A stretch of DNA of 63,091 bases from contig DATCYZ010000026.1 in assembly GCA_036526195.1 (NCBI GenBank), forward strand, positions 1 to 63,091, given 5' to 3'. The stretch comes from DATCYZ01 sp036526195. GTDB taxonomy: Bacteria; Pseudomonadota; Gammaproteobacteria; Burkholderiales; SG8-39. How positions within the stretch are numbered: the first letter of the stretch is position 1; each line of letters begins with the position of its first letter. Made by a program: the position numbers and the translations under genes. The notes under the pieces were generated by a model. That model saw only the letters and a program-made list of their open reading frames with translations, did no database searches and was not told the DNA's origin. Shown here piece after piece: positions 41,784 to 50,291 of the stretch.

Positions 41784-43127
41784 ATGAAACCCATCGTCGC
41801 CATCGTTGGCCGGCCGAACGTCGGCAAGTCGACCCTGTTCAACCGCCTGACCCGCAGCCGGGACGCCATCGTGCACGACGTGCCCGGGGTGACCCGAGAC
41901 CGGCACTACGGCGAGGGCCGCCTCGGGCCGCGCTCGTACATCGTCATCGACACCGGCGGCTTCGAGCCTGCGGCCAACGTCGGCGGCATCGCGGCGCAGA
42001 TGGTGCGGCAGGCGGAGCAGGCGATCGCCGAGGCGGACACCGTGCTCTTCGTGGTCGACGCGCGCGCCGGCCTGCAGGCGGCGGACCGCGCCATCGCCGA
42101 GCGCCTGCGGCGCACCGCGGCGCGGGTCTGGGTGGCGGTCAACAAGGCCGAAGGCATGATGGCCGACGTGGCGGCGATCGAGGGGCACGAACTCGGGCTC
42201 GGCGCGCCGCTGGCCATTTCGTCGGCGCACGGCGAGGGCGTGAAGGAGCTGATGGACGCGATCCTCGCCGAGTTCCCGGAAGAGGAAGGCGAAGCCGCCG
42301 CGGAGCGCGACCGGCATCCGCGCATCGCCATCGTCGGCCGGCCGAACGTCGGCAAGTCGACGCTGGTGAATGCGCTGGTGGGCGAGGAGCGCGTCATCGC
42401 CTTCGACCAGCCGGGCACCACGCGCGACCCGATCGAGGTGCCCTTCGAGCGCGGCGGGCGGCGCTACACGCTGATCGACACCGCGGGACTGCGCCGGCGC
42501 GGCAAGAGCGGCGAGCCGGTGGAGAAGTTCTCCATCGTCAAGACCCTGCAGGCGATCGAGGCGGCGAACGTCGCGGTGCTGCTGCTCGATGCCGCCGAAG
42601 GCATCAGCGAACAGGACGCGCACGTTGCCGGCTACCTGCTCGAGCGCGGCCGCGCGCTGGTGGTGGCGCCGAACAAGTGGGACGCAGCGGATATCTCGAT
42701 GCGCGAACGCTTCACCGAGGACCAGCGCTGGAAGCTCGGCTTCCTCGGCTTCGCCGAGACCGTGCCGGTGTCGGCGCGCGAGGGGCGTGGCTTGCCGGCG
42801 CTGATGCGCGCGGTGAACGGCGCCTATGCCGCGGCGATGATGAAGCTCTCCACGCCCAAGCTCACCCGCGCGCTGATCGCGGCGGTGGAGCAGCAGGAAC
42901 CACCGCGCCGCGGGGTCATCCGGCCGAAGCTGCGCTACGCCCACCAGGGCGGCATGAACCCGCCGCGCATCATCATCCACGGAAACTCGCTCGACAAGGT
43001 GCCCGAGACCTACCGACGCTACCTCGAGGGGAAGTTCCGCACCCTGTTCAAGCTGCGCGGCACACCGCTGGCCATCGAGTTCCGCACCGGGCGCAATCCC
43101 TATGCGGGGCGGGCGCGGGATGCTTGA
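41784..43127 (+). CDS. der: Ribosome biogenesis GTPase Der (EngA)
   Basis: A 447-residue double GTPase. Two G domains each show GRPNVGKS (near residues 8 and 185), then D-T-G-G and D-T-A-G switch motifs and N-K-A-E / N-K-W-D specificity motifs. A KH-like C-terminal domain ends in P-L-A-I-E-F-R-T-G-R-N-P-Y. It is essential for 50S assembly. It closes the operon that starts at ndk; hfq and hflX, which often follow in betaproteobacteria, are not here. Confidence 0.97.
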   Translation: MKPIVAIVGRPNVGKSTLFNRLTRSRDAIVHDVPGVTRDRHYGEGRLGPRSYIVIDTGGFEPAANVGGIAAQMVRQAEQAIAEADTVLFVVDARAGLQAADRAIAERLRRTAARVWVAVNKAEGMMADVAAIEGHELGLGAPLAISSAHGEGVKELMDAILAEFPEEEGEAAAERDRHPRIAIVGRPNVGKSTLVNALVGEERVIAFDQPGTTRDPIEVPFERGGRRYTLIDTAGLRRRGKSGEPVEKFSIVKTLQAIEAANVAVLLLDAAEGISEQDAHVAGYLLERGRALVVAPNKWDAADISMRERFTEDQRWKLGFLGFAETVPVSAREGRGLPALMRAVNGAYAAAMMKLSTPKLTRALIAAVEQQEPPRRGVIRPKLRYAHQGGMNPPRIIIHGNSLDKVPETYRRYLEGKFRTLFKLRGTPLAIEFRTGRNPYAGRARDA

Positions 43128-43155
43128 GGGGCGGTCCGGGGCCGGAAATGGCTGT

Positions 43156-43177
43156 ATAGTAACTTATAGGTTACCAT
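43156..43177. repeat. AT-rich palindrome, copy 3 of 3
   Basis: GTAAC (43159-43163), TTATAG, GTTAC (43170-43174), with partly matching flanks. It lies 28 bases after der and about 100 bases before the SNase-like gene, where it could act as an operator for the latter. It shares its core with 62-77 and 26896-26911. Confidence 0.55.
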
Positions 43178-43278
43178 AAGGCGGGGTTCGGCGTCCGATT
43201 GCCTGATCTTCAGCTTGGGCATACCGTAGCGATTCGCCGGCCCTGCCGACAAGGGCGGCCCTGCGCGAGGTCGATCGG

Positions 43279-43791
43279 ATGAAAGGCAGTGCGGCAGGCC
43301 CGGGCGCTTTTCTTCTGCCAGCCCTTGTGGCAGGCGGCCTGCTGCTGGCGGGCGCCGCGCATGCCGAGGCGATCCTCGGGAAAGTGATCGAGGTGCCGGA
43401 CGGCGAAACCCTGGTCATCGCGCAAAGCGGCCGGTCGCACACCGTGCACCTCGCCGCGATCGATGCGCCCGAACCCGGCCAGCCTCATGCCGCACAGTCC
43501 ACCGAGGCGCTGCGAAAGCACGTCCTCGAGCGTCAGGTGCGCGCGTGGTGCCCGCCCGTGGCGCAGCAGGGCCGCCGCACCTGTTTTGTGTTCCTCGACA
43601 TGGTCGATGTCGGTCGCGCGCAGGTGCGCTTCGGCCACGCCTGGTGGCTCGGGCCCAAGGTGACCGCGCAGCTGCCGGCGGCGGGCTGGTCCTACGAGAT
43701 TTCCGAAGGGGTGGCGCGGGATGAGCGGCGCGGGCTGTGGGCGGGGGCGTCGCCGGTGGCGCCCTGGGTGTGGCGGGGTGGGGGGCGGTGA
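43279..43791 (+). CDS. Staphylococcal-nuclease-like secreted protein, degenerate
   Basis: A 170-residue protein with a signal peptide (to about residue 29, A-G-A-A-H-A) and an SNase/TNase fold: G-K-V-I-E-V-P-D-G-E-T-L-V-I, then H-T-V-H-L-A-A-I-D-A-P-E, and a C-terminal A-R-D-E-R-R-G-L-W motif. Two catalytic positions appear altered: the D-G-D-T calcium Asp is Glu and the phosphate-binding Arg of V-R-L-x-x-I-D is His. The Glu of D-A-P-E is kept. Thermonuclease activity is therefore doubtful. It stands alone after der and downstream of the palindrome. Confidence 0.75.
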   Translation: MKGSAAGPGAFLLPALVAGGLLLAGAAHAEAILGKVIEVPDGETLVIAQSGRSHTVHLAAIDAPEPGQPHAAQSTEALRKHVLERQVRAWCPPVAQQGRRTCFVFLDMVDVGRAQVRFGHAWWLGPKVTAQLPAAGWSYEISEGVARDERRGLWAGASPVAPWVWRGGGR

Positions 43792-43848
43792 TGCGGGGGC
43801 TTTCTTCGGAAGGTTGCAGGATGCGCTGCGCCCGTCTGGCGTTCTCTC

Positions 43849-46836
43849 CTAGGGTGTATTCCATGCAACAAAGCTCGCGGCGCAATCTGCGGCTCGCGCA
43901 TGACAGCGCAGCAGCCGCCACGCCGGCGCATTGACACTCGCGCCCAGCCCCGCGTGGTGGGTATTCCAAAGGTCCAGCGCTTCGGACTTCCTGCCCAACG
44001 CCAGCTGGCCCGAGAGCGCCGCGAGCAGCAGGTATTCGTACGCCTCGGTGCTCGGGTCGCGGGGCGCTTGCAGCAGGCGGGAACCAATCGACGCCATGCG
44101 CCCCGCATCCCGCGCTCCGACCGCCGCGTGCAGCGCGATCCAGTCCTTGTGCAGGTCGCGCAGCCCGGCATGGCAAGGCGACCCGGTAAAGCGCGACCAG
44201 AGCGCGCGTGCCTCGTCGGCAGGCAAGTGCGAATTGACCGCGCGCGCCATGCGCAGCAGCGCGTGCAGCCAGACGTCCTCGATGCGCGGGTCGATGCAGC
44301 GCAAGAGCCGCAACTTCACCAGTTCGAGGTCCTTCTGGAAGGTCGCGCCGATGTCGACCGGCGGCGGCGGGGCCTCGGCGCGCAGGTACTCGGCGGCATA
44401 GGCGGCAAGGCGCCGGTTCTCCAGGCGCTTGAAGGCGTAGGCACCGCGGTAGCCCGGGTCCACCGGACGCCACGCGCGCCCGGGCTCCAGCATCTCGAGC
44501 ACGGGCACCGGCAGGTTGAGCAGGCCGACCACCGCGGTGGCACTGCGCTCGAGGAAGCGGTGTCGCGCGGCGTTCAAGTCCAGGATCGGCGCGAAGTCTG
44601 AATTCACCGGCATCGCCCAGCTCGCCAGCAGCGGCTCGAGCAGCGCGCGGTTGCCGAGGTAGCGCGCATCGAGGTCGCCGGGCACCGGCGCGTGCACGGT
44701 GCGCAGCTCCTTTGCCACGCCGGGGAGCGCGAACACGCTTTCGTTCACCGACTGCGGGATCGGCGATTCGCCGGCGACGATCAGCACGTCGTGGTCGCTC
44801 GGCGCGTACACCACCCAGTGCGGGAAGGTCTCGCCGAGCGCCTGCAGCACGGTGGCGAGCAGCGAGGGATCCACCTCGTAGAGCTGGAACCATTGCACCA
44901 GCAGCCCGCCGGGCTCGAGGTGCGGGCGCACGCGCTGGTAGAACTCGCGCGTAAAGAGGCCCGCCACGCCGCTCACCCAGGGGTTCGAGGGCTCGGAGAT
45001 GATCAGGTCGTAGCGCCGGTTGCCCGCCGCGAAGAAGGTCTTGGCGTCGTCGATGACGATCCGCCCGCGCGGGTCGGCGAAGGCGCCGGCGTTGCGCGGC
45101 AGGAAGCCGCGCGCGGCATTCACCATCTCGGCCTCGATTTCCACCGTGTCGACGCGCTCGATCGACAGGCTTTGCAATAGCGTGTGCGTGGTGAGGCCGG
45201 TGCCGATGCCGATGACCGCGGCCGAGGCGGCCTCGGGCTTGAGCGCCAGCGGCAGCGCCGCCGTGAGCACCATGGTGATCTCGTCGGTGCCGCGCGCGAG
45301 GTCGGGCGCGACGATCGAACCGTCGGACTTGCCGTTGGTGCGCAGGCTGAGCGCCTCGCCGTAGCGCGCGAGGTGCACCGTGGCGGTCTTGCCGTCGCGA
45401 TTGAAGAGGATCTCGGCGCTCTCCGAGGAGGCGAGTTCGCCGTGGCGGAACACGCCGGCGGTCATCTTGTTCGCGTCCATGCGCGCGACCGAGGGCAGGC
45501 CGATGAACAGGAGCGCGCAGGCCGCGGCGGCCAGCGCGGTCACCCGGCGCGAGGCGCCGAAGCGCCAGAGAAGCGCGATGCCGAGGACCGCGTCGACCAG
45601 CGCGCCGGCGACCAGCGCGCCCTTCAGTCCGAGCAATGGCAGTCCGAGGTGCACCGCGAACAGCACGCCGGCAATCGCGCCCAGCGTGTTCGCGGCGTAG
45701 ATCCGGCCGATGGCGGCTTCGCCCGCGCCGCGGCGCAGCAGGCAGGCGGTGATCAGCGGCAGCGTCATGCCGGCGCAGATCGTCACCGGCAGCATGATGA
45801 GTGCGGTGATGCCCTGGCCAGCGAGGTTGAAGAACAGGTACCCGGTGTCGGTGCGGGCGAGGCCCCGCATCATCGCTTCCATCAGCCCGAAGGTGCGGTC
45901 GTAGAGCGCCAGCGTGCCGAGCGCGAGCAGCCCCATGACGATCTGCACCACGCCGAGCAGGCGCTCCGGGCTGGCGGCGCCGTCGGCACGTCGGCGCACC
46001 GCGAAGCCGCCCAACGCGAGGCCGAGGATGAAGGTCGAGAGCATCAGTTCGAAGGCGTGGGTCGAGGCGCCGAGCACCAGCGACAGCATGCGGATCCAGA
46101 CGATCTCGTAGACGAAGGAGGCGAAGCCGGTGAAGAGCGCGACGCCGAGCAGCAACCAGGCCGGTCCGGGTCGCAGCGTGCCGCTGGCGCGGACCGGTGT
46201 CGGGCGCGCGGCGTGCGCCAGCAGCGTGACCGTGACCGCCAGCCCGAGGTTGATCAGGCCGGCAGTGCGCAGCGTGCCGGGCAGGCCCACCCAGGCGATC
46301 AGCAGGAAGCCGCTCGTCAGCACGCCGAGCGCGGCGCCGAGGCTGTTGGTGAAGTAGAGCATCGCCACCGATTCGCCGGCGCGCGCGGGCAGGGCGCGCA
46401 CCAGGCCCGCGCTCATCAGCGGAAAGGTGGCGCCGAGCAGGATCGACTGCGGCAGGATCAGCAGGCACGCGAGCGACAGCTTGGCCGCGAGCACCGCGGC
46501 CTCGCCGCCGAGGCCGGGCAGCAGCGCGACGAAAGCCCACTCGGTGACGAACAGGTAGGTTTCATGGAAGCCCAGCGCGATCGCGCCGACCACGGCCTCG
46601 GCCGCGGCGTAGGCGAGCAAGGGACGCTCGAGCCGCTCGGACCAGCGGCTGCACAGGGCGCTGCCCGCCGCCATGCCGCCCATGAACACCACCAGCACCA
46701 GCGACTGCGCGTAGGCCGCGTGGCCGAGGAAGAGCTTGAGGTAATGCGTCCAGATCGACTCGTAGATCAGGCCGGCGAAGCCGGAGACCGTGAACAGGAC
46801 GTAGAACGCCGCGCGCGGCGGCAGCAGGTTCGGCAT
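43849..46836 (-). CDS. MFS-like / spermidine-synthase-like fusion protein
   Basis: A 995-residue protein. Residues 1-430 contain about 12 hydrophobic helices with two similar S/A-G-F-A-G/S-L/F-I/V-Y-E halves (near 18 and 235), typical of the bacterial fused MFS/spermidine synthase family. A Rossmann methyltransferase-like spermidine synthase domain follows at about 500-700 (V-I-G-I-G-T-G-L-T-T-H-T, then V-E-I-E and I-S-E-P-S-N-P-W). A further helical region of about 290 residues follows. Polyamine-binding residues of true SpeE are not clear. It lies 73 bases after the GMC oxidoreductase gene; operon membership is possible. Confidence 0.8.
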   Translation of the reverse strand: MPNLLPPRAAFYVLFTVSGFAGLIYESIWTHYLKLFLGHAAYAQSLVLVVFMGGMAAGSALCSRWSERLERPLLAYAAAEAVVGAIALGFHETYLFVTEWAFVALLPGLGGEAAVLAAKLSLACLLILPQSILLGATFPLMSAGLVRALPARAGESVAMLYFTNSLGAALGVLTSGFLLIAWVGLPGTLRTAGLINLGLAVTVTLLAHAARPTPVRASGTLRPGPAWLLLGVALFTGFASFVYEIVWIRMLSLVLGASTHAFELMLSTFILGLALGGFAVRRRADGAASPERLLGVVQIVMGLLALGTLALYDRTFGLMEAMMRGLARTDTGYLFFNLAGQGITALIMLPVTICAGMTLPLITACLLRRGAGEAAIGRIYAANTLGAIAGVLFAVHLGLPLLGLKGALVAGALVDAVLGIALLWRFGASRRVTALAAAACALLFIGLPSVARMDANKMTAGVFRHGELASSESAEILFNRDGKTATVHLARYGEALSLRTNGKSDGSIVAPDLARGTDEITMVLTAALPLALKPEAASAAVIGIGTGLTTHTLLQSLSIERVDTVEIEAEMVNAARGFLPRNAGAFADPRGRIVIDDAKTFFAAGNRRYDLIISEPSNPWVSGVAGLFTREFYQRVRPHLEPGGLLVQWFQLYEVDPSLLATVLQALGETFPHWVVYAPSDHDVLIVAGESPIPQSVNESVFALPGVAKELRTVHAPVPGDLDARYLGNRALLEPLLASWAMPVNSDFAPILDLNAARHRFLERSATAVVGLLNLPVPVLEMLEPGRAWRPVDPGYRGAYAFKRLENRRLAAYAAEYLRAEAPPPPVDIGATFQKDLELVKLRLLRCIDPRIEDVWLHALLRMARAVNSHLPADEARALWSRFTGSPCHAGLRDLHKDWIALHAAVGARDAGRMASIGSRLLQAPRDPSTEAYEYLLLAALSGQLALGRKSEALDLWNTHHAGLGASVNAPAWRLLRCHARAADCAASFVAWNTP

Positions 46837-46909
46837 GGCGCGCGTTTATAGCACGGCCGTCCGGACGGGCGGCACGGCGTGCAGGCCCGGCGGCCGGGCC
46901 GCGGGCGTT

Positions 46910-48505
46910 TCAGGCGCGCGCGTCGTCGAGAATGAGCGCGCTTGCGCGCTCGGCGATCATTGCCGCCGGCGCGTGGGTGTTGCCCGAGACCAGCGTCGGC
47001 ATCACCGAGCAATCGACCACGCGCAGGCCCTCGACGCCGTGCACCCGCAGCCGGTCGTCGACCACCGCAAGGGCATCGGCGCCCATCCTGCAGGTGCCCG
47101 AGGGATGGAAGATGGTCGCGCCCTGTTCGCGCGCGAACTCGAGCAGGTCGGCGTCGCTTTCCGCGGCGCGGCCCGGGCGGTACTCGTCCAGCACGTAGGG
47201 CTGCATGCTCGCCGTACCGGCCAGCCGGCGCGCGTACTTGATCGACGCGACGGCGCAGCGCCGGTCGAGTTCCGCGCTCAGGTAGTTCGGCTGCATCGCC
47301 GGCGCCTCGCGCGCGTCGGCCGACTTGATGCGCACATGGCCGCGCGATGCGGGGCGCAGCTGGCAGACGCTGAAGGTGAACCCGGAGAACGGGTGCGGCT
47401 TGGCGCCGGCGAGGTCCGCCGAGAGCGTGGCGAAGTGGAACTGGATGTCCGGGGTGGCGGACTCGGGCAGCACCCGGGTGAACAGGCCCCCCTGGTTGAT
47501 GCCCACCGCAAGCGGCCCGGTGCGAAACAGCAGCCATTGCAGGCCGATCCTGGCCGAGCGCCACCAGGACGCGAGGTCGTCGTTGGTGGTGATCGGCCGG
47601 GTGCACTTGTAGATGAGGCGGAACTGCAGGTGGTCCTGCAGGTTCTCGCCGACGCCGGGCAGGGCGTGCAGCACCGGGATGCCGTGCTGGGCGAGCAGCG
47701 GTGCCGGGCCGATCCCCGAGACCTGCAGCAGCTGCGGGCTCTGCAGCGCGCCGGCGGCGAGGATCACCTCGCGGCGCGCGCGCGCGCTGCGGCGCGCACC
47801 GCCTTGCTGGAAGTCCACGCCGCTCGCGCGATGACCCTCGAAGTTCACGCGCAGCACGTGGGCGTCGGTCTCGACTTTCAGGCTGGCGCGGCCGCGCGCC
47901 GGGCGCAGGTAGGCGGTGGCGCTGCTCGATCGCCAGCCGTTCTTCGTGAAGAGCTGGTAGTAGCCGACGCCTTCCTGGTTTCCGGCATTGAAATCGTCGG
48001 TGCGCGGCACGCCGAGTTCGTTCGCCCCGCCGATGATGGCCTCGATGAGTTCGTTGCGCCCGACGATGTCGGAACAGGCGATCGGCCCGTCGCCGCCGTG
48101 GAATTCGGAGGCGCCGCGCGAATTGGACTCGAGGCGCTTGAACCAGGGCAGCACGTCGTTCCAGCCCCAGCCGCGGTTGCCGAGCGCGGCCCAGTGATCA
48201 TAGTCCTCGGGCTGGCCGCGCACGAAGATCAGACCGTTGATCGAGGAGGAGCCGCCGAGGCAGCGCCCGCGCGGCCAGTAGATCCTGCGGTTCTTCATCT
48301 CCGGCTCGGGCTCGGTCTCGAAGCGCCAGTTGAGCTCCGGATGGAACATCGTCTTGCCATAGCCGATCGGCAGGTGAATCCACGGCGAGCGGTCGCGCGG
48401 CCCGGCTTCCAGCAGCAGCACGCTGTGCCTGCCGTCCTCCGACAGGCGTGCCGCCAGCACGCAGCCGGACGAGCCCGCGCCGACGACGATGTAATCGAAT
48501 TCCAT
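46910..48505 (-). CDS. GMC-family FAD-dependent alcohol dehydrogenase
   Basis: A 531-residue flavoenzyme of the choline dehydrogenase group. The N-terminal FAD motif V-V-G-A-G-S-S-G-C, the GMC signature G-R-C-L-G-G-S-S-S-I-N, and the active-site pair in H-P-S-G-T-C-R-M-G and G-N-T-H-A-P are visible. The second site is His rather than the Asn usual in choline dehydrogenases (G-N-T-N-A-P), closer to glucose oxidase-like members. It is the last clear gene of the TRAP operon, 14 bases after the zinc dehydrogenase, and probably oxidises the same or a related alcohol. Confidence 0.9.
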   Translation of the reverse strand: MEFDYIVVGAGSSGCVLAARLSEDGRHSVLLLEAGPRDRSPWIHLPIGYGKTMFHPELNWRFETEPEPEMKNRRIYWPRGRCLGGSSSINGLIFVRGQPEDYDHWAALGNRGWGWNDVLPWFKRLESNSRGASEFHGGDGPIACSDIVGRNELIEAIIGGANELGVPRTDDFNAGNQEGVGYYQLFTKNGWRSSSATAYLRPARGRASLKVETDAHVLRVNFEGHRASGVDFQQGGARRSARARREVILAAGALQSPQLLQVSGIGPAPLLAQHGIPVLHALPGVGENLQDHLQFRLIYKCTRPITTNDDLASWWRSARIGLQWLLFRTGPLAVGINQGGLFTRVLPESATPDIQFHFATLSADLAGAKPHPFSGFTFSVCQLRPASRGHVRIKSADAREAPAMQPNYLSAELDRRCAVASIKYARRLAGTASMQPYVLDEYRPGRAAESDADLLEFAREQGATIFHPSGTCRMGADALAVVDDRLRVHGVEGLRVVDCSVMPTLVSGNTHAPAAMIAERASALILDDARA

Positions 48506-48519
48506 GCCCGCGCGGTCCT

Positions 48520-49515
48520 CTAGCGCGGGCGCAGGACGATCTTCGCCGCCGCGGACCGGCCGTGGTGCAGGTCGTCGAAGGCGCGCGCGCCCTCGGCGAG
48601 CGGTCGCTCCTCGACCCAGGCGAGGTCGCCAAAGGCGCCTTCGTGCAGGGCGCGCGCCGTGGCGTGCAGGTCGGCCATGGTGTAGGTGTAGGTGCCGATC
48701 AGCGTGATCTCGGCGAGCGTGAGCCGGCGCATGTCGATTTCCGAGGCCCAGTCGCCGAGGCCGATGTGCATCACCACGCCGCCGGGCTTGACCGCGGCGA
48801 GCGCGGTGTTGCGCGTGGCGACGATGCCGACGGCATCGACGACGAGGTCGAAATGCCCCGCCGCGGGCGCGGGGCCGGCGATCGGGTCGTGAAGCCTGGC
48901 GCTGGTGGCGCGCGCCGCCGCGGCGCGGCGCAGGGCATTCGTCTCGCTGAGGTGCACCTCGCGGCAGCCGTAGCGCTCGAGCAGCAGCACCGCGAGCAGG
49001 CCGATGGCGCCGCCGCCGAGCACCAGCACGCGGCATTCGGGCAGCGGGCGCACCAGCGCGCGCATCGCCATGTTGAGCGCGTGCAGCGCGGTGGCGGCGG
49101 GTTCCGTCAATGCGGCGGCGCGCGTCGACAGGCCCTCGGGCAACTCGACCACGGTCGAGGCCGCCGTGGTGATCAGTTCGGCAAAACCGCCGGCGCGGTC
49201 CATGCCGATCATGCTGCGATCGGCGCACAGGTTGCTGCGGCCCTGGATGCAGAACTCGCAGCGTCCGCAGGCGATCAGCGGGTTGACCGTGACGCGGCGC
49301 CCGCGCCCCGGGCCTTCGAGGATCTCGCCCGCGAGTTCGTGGCCGAGGATCATCGGCGGCACGCGACGCGGGTCGTGGCCGTGGTAGGCGTGCATGTCCG
49401 AGCCGCAGATGCCCACGGCATCGACGCGGATCAGGACTTCCCCGGCCGCCGGTCTCGGGTCGGGTTCGGAACGGAGTTCAACGCGGTCAGGGCCGGTATA
49501 GACGAGTGCTTGCAT
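48520..49515 (-). CDS. Zinc-dependent alcohol dehydrogenase (sorbitol/threonine dehydrogenase type)
   Basis: A 331-residue MDR-family enzyme. Catalytic zinc residues are Cys37 and H59-E60. The structural zinc cysteines are C83, C86, C89 and C97. The cofactor motif L-G-G-G-A-I-G-L lies near 165. It follows the SDR gene by two bases. In the hps systems for 2,3-dihydroxypropanesulfonate a zinc dehydrogenase and an SDR interconvert the substrate enantiomers through a 2-keto intermediate; this gene occupies the equivalent position. The substrate is inferred, not shown. Confidence 0.85.
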   Translation of the reverse strand: MQALVYTGPDRVELRSEPDPRPAAGEVLIRVDAVGICGSDMHAYHGHDPRRVPPMILGHELAGEILEGPGRGRRVTVNPLIACGRCEFCIQGRSNLCADRSMIGMDRAGGFAELITTAASTVVELPEGLSTRAAALTEPAATALHALNMAMRALVRPLPECRVLVLGGGAIGLLAVLLLERYGCREVHLSETNALRRAAAARATSARLHDPIAGPAPAAGHFDLVVDAVGIVATRNTALAAVKPGGVVMHIGLGDWASEIDMRRLTLAEITLIGTYTYTMADLHATARALHEGAFGDLAWVEERPLAEGARAFDDLHHGRSAAAKIVLRPR

Positions 49516-49517
49516 GT

Positions 49518-50291
49518 TTATCCTGCGGAGAATCCGCCGTCGACAAAGAGGGTTTGCCCGGTGATGAAGTCGGACGCCGGGCTGGAGAGGAATACGGCCG
49601 CGCCGCGCAGGTCACCGAGCTCGCCGTTGCGCCCGATGAAGGTGCTGTCGGCCATCTTCTGCCAGCGCACCGGATCGTTCACCACCGGCGCGGTGAGCGG
49701 CGTGGCGAAGAAGCCGGGGGCGATCGCGTTCGCGTTCACGCCGTGCTTCGACCAGGCCTCGGCCTGCGCGCGGGTCAGCTGCACGATGGCGCCCTTGGAC
49801 GCGCCGTAGGCGCCGCTGTGGCCGAAGGCGCGCACCGACTGCATCGAGGCGATGTTCAGGATGCGGCCCCAGCGCTTCGCGATCATCGCCGGCGCGAGCG
49901 CCTGCGCGAGGAAGAAGGGCGCATCCAGGTTGATGCGCATGGTGGTGTCCCAGTCCTCCGCGGTGACGTCCAGCATCGGCCGGCGGATGTTGACCCCGGC
50001 CGCGGACACGAGGATGTCGGGCGCGCCAAAGGGCTTCGCCGCCTCGGCGGCGCAGGCGCGCAGCGCGGCCCGGTCGGCAAGGTCGCAGGGCACGCAGGCA
50101 GCGCGACCGCCGGACTGCGTGATTTCGATGCGTGCTGCTTCCAGTTCGGCAGCCCGGCGCGCCACCAGCACCACGGCGGCGCCGCTGTCGGCAAGCGCGC
50201 CGGCGATGGCGCGGCCGATGCCGGAGTTCGCGCCGGTGACCAGCGCCACCCGGCCGGTGAGGTCGAAAAGGGCGCGTGTCGCGAGCGTCAT
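49518..50291 (-). CDS. Short-chain dehydrogenase in the TRAP operon
   Basis: A 257-residue classical SDR: G-A-N-S-G-I-G cofactor loop, N-I-A-S-M-Q serine, Y-G-A-S-K, and N-A-I-A-P-G-F-F. The C-terminal F-L-S-S-P-A-S-D-F-I-T-G-Q-T-L-F-V-D-G-G-F is typical of FabG-like oxidoreductases. The start overlaps the HisD-like stop by four bases. Together with the HisD-like and zinc dehydrogenase genes it gives the three-dehydrogenase set found in hps clusters (hpsN, hpsO, hpsP). Confidence 0.87.
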   Translation of the reverse strand: MTLATRALFDLTGRVALVTGANSGIGRAIAGALADSGAAVVLVARRAAELEAARIEITQSGGRAACVPCDLADRAALRACAAEAAKPFGAPDILVSAAGVNIRRPMLDVTAEDWDTTMRINLDAPFFLAQALAPAMIAKRWGRILNIASMQSVRAFGHSGAYGASKGAIVQLTRAQAEAWSKHGVNANAIAPGFFATPLTAPVVNDPVRWQKMADSTFIGRNGELGDLRGAAVFLSSPASDFITGQTLFVDGGFSAG

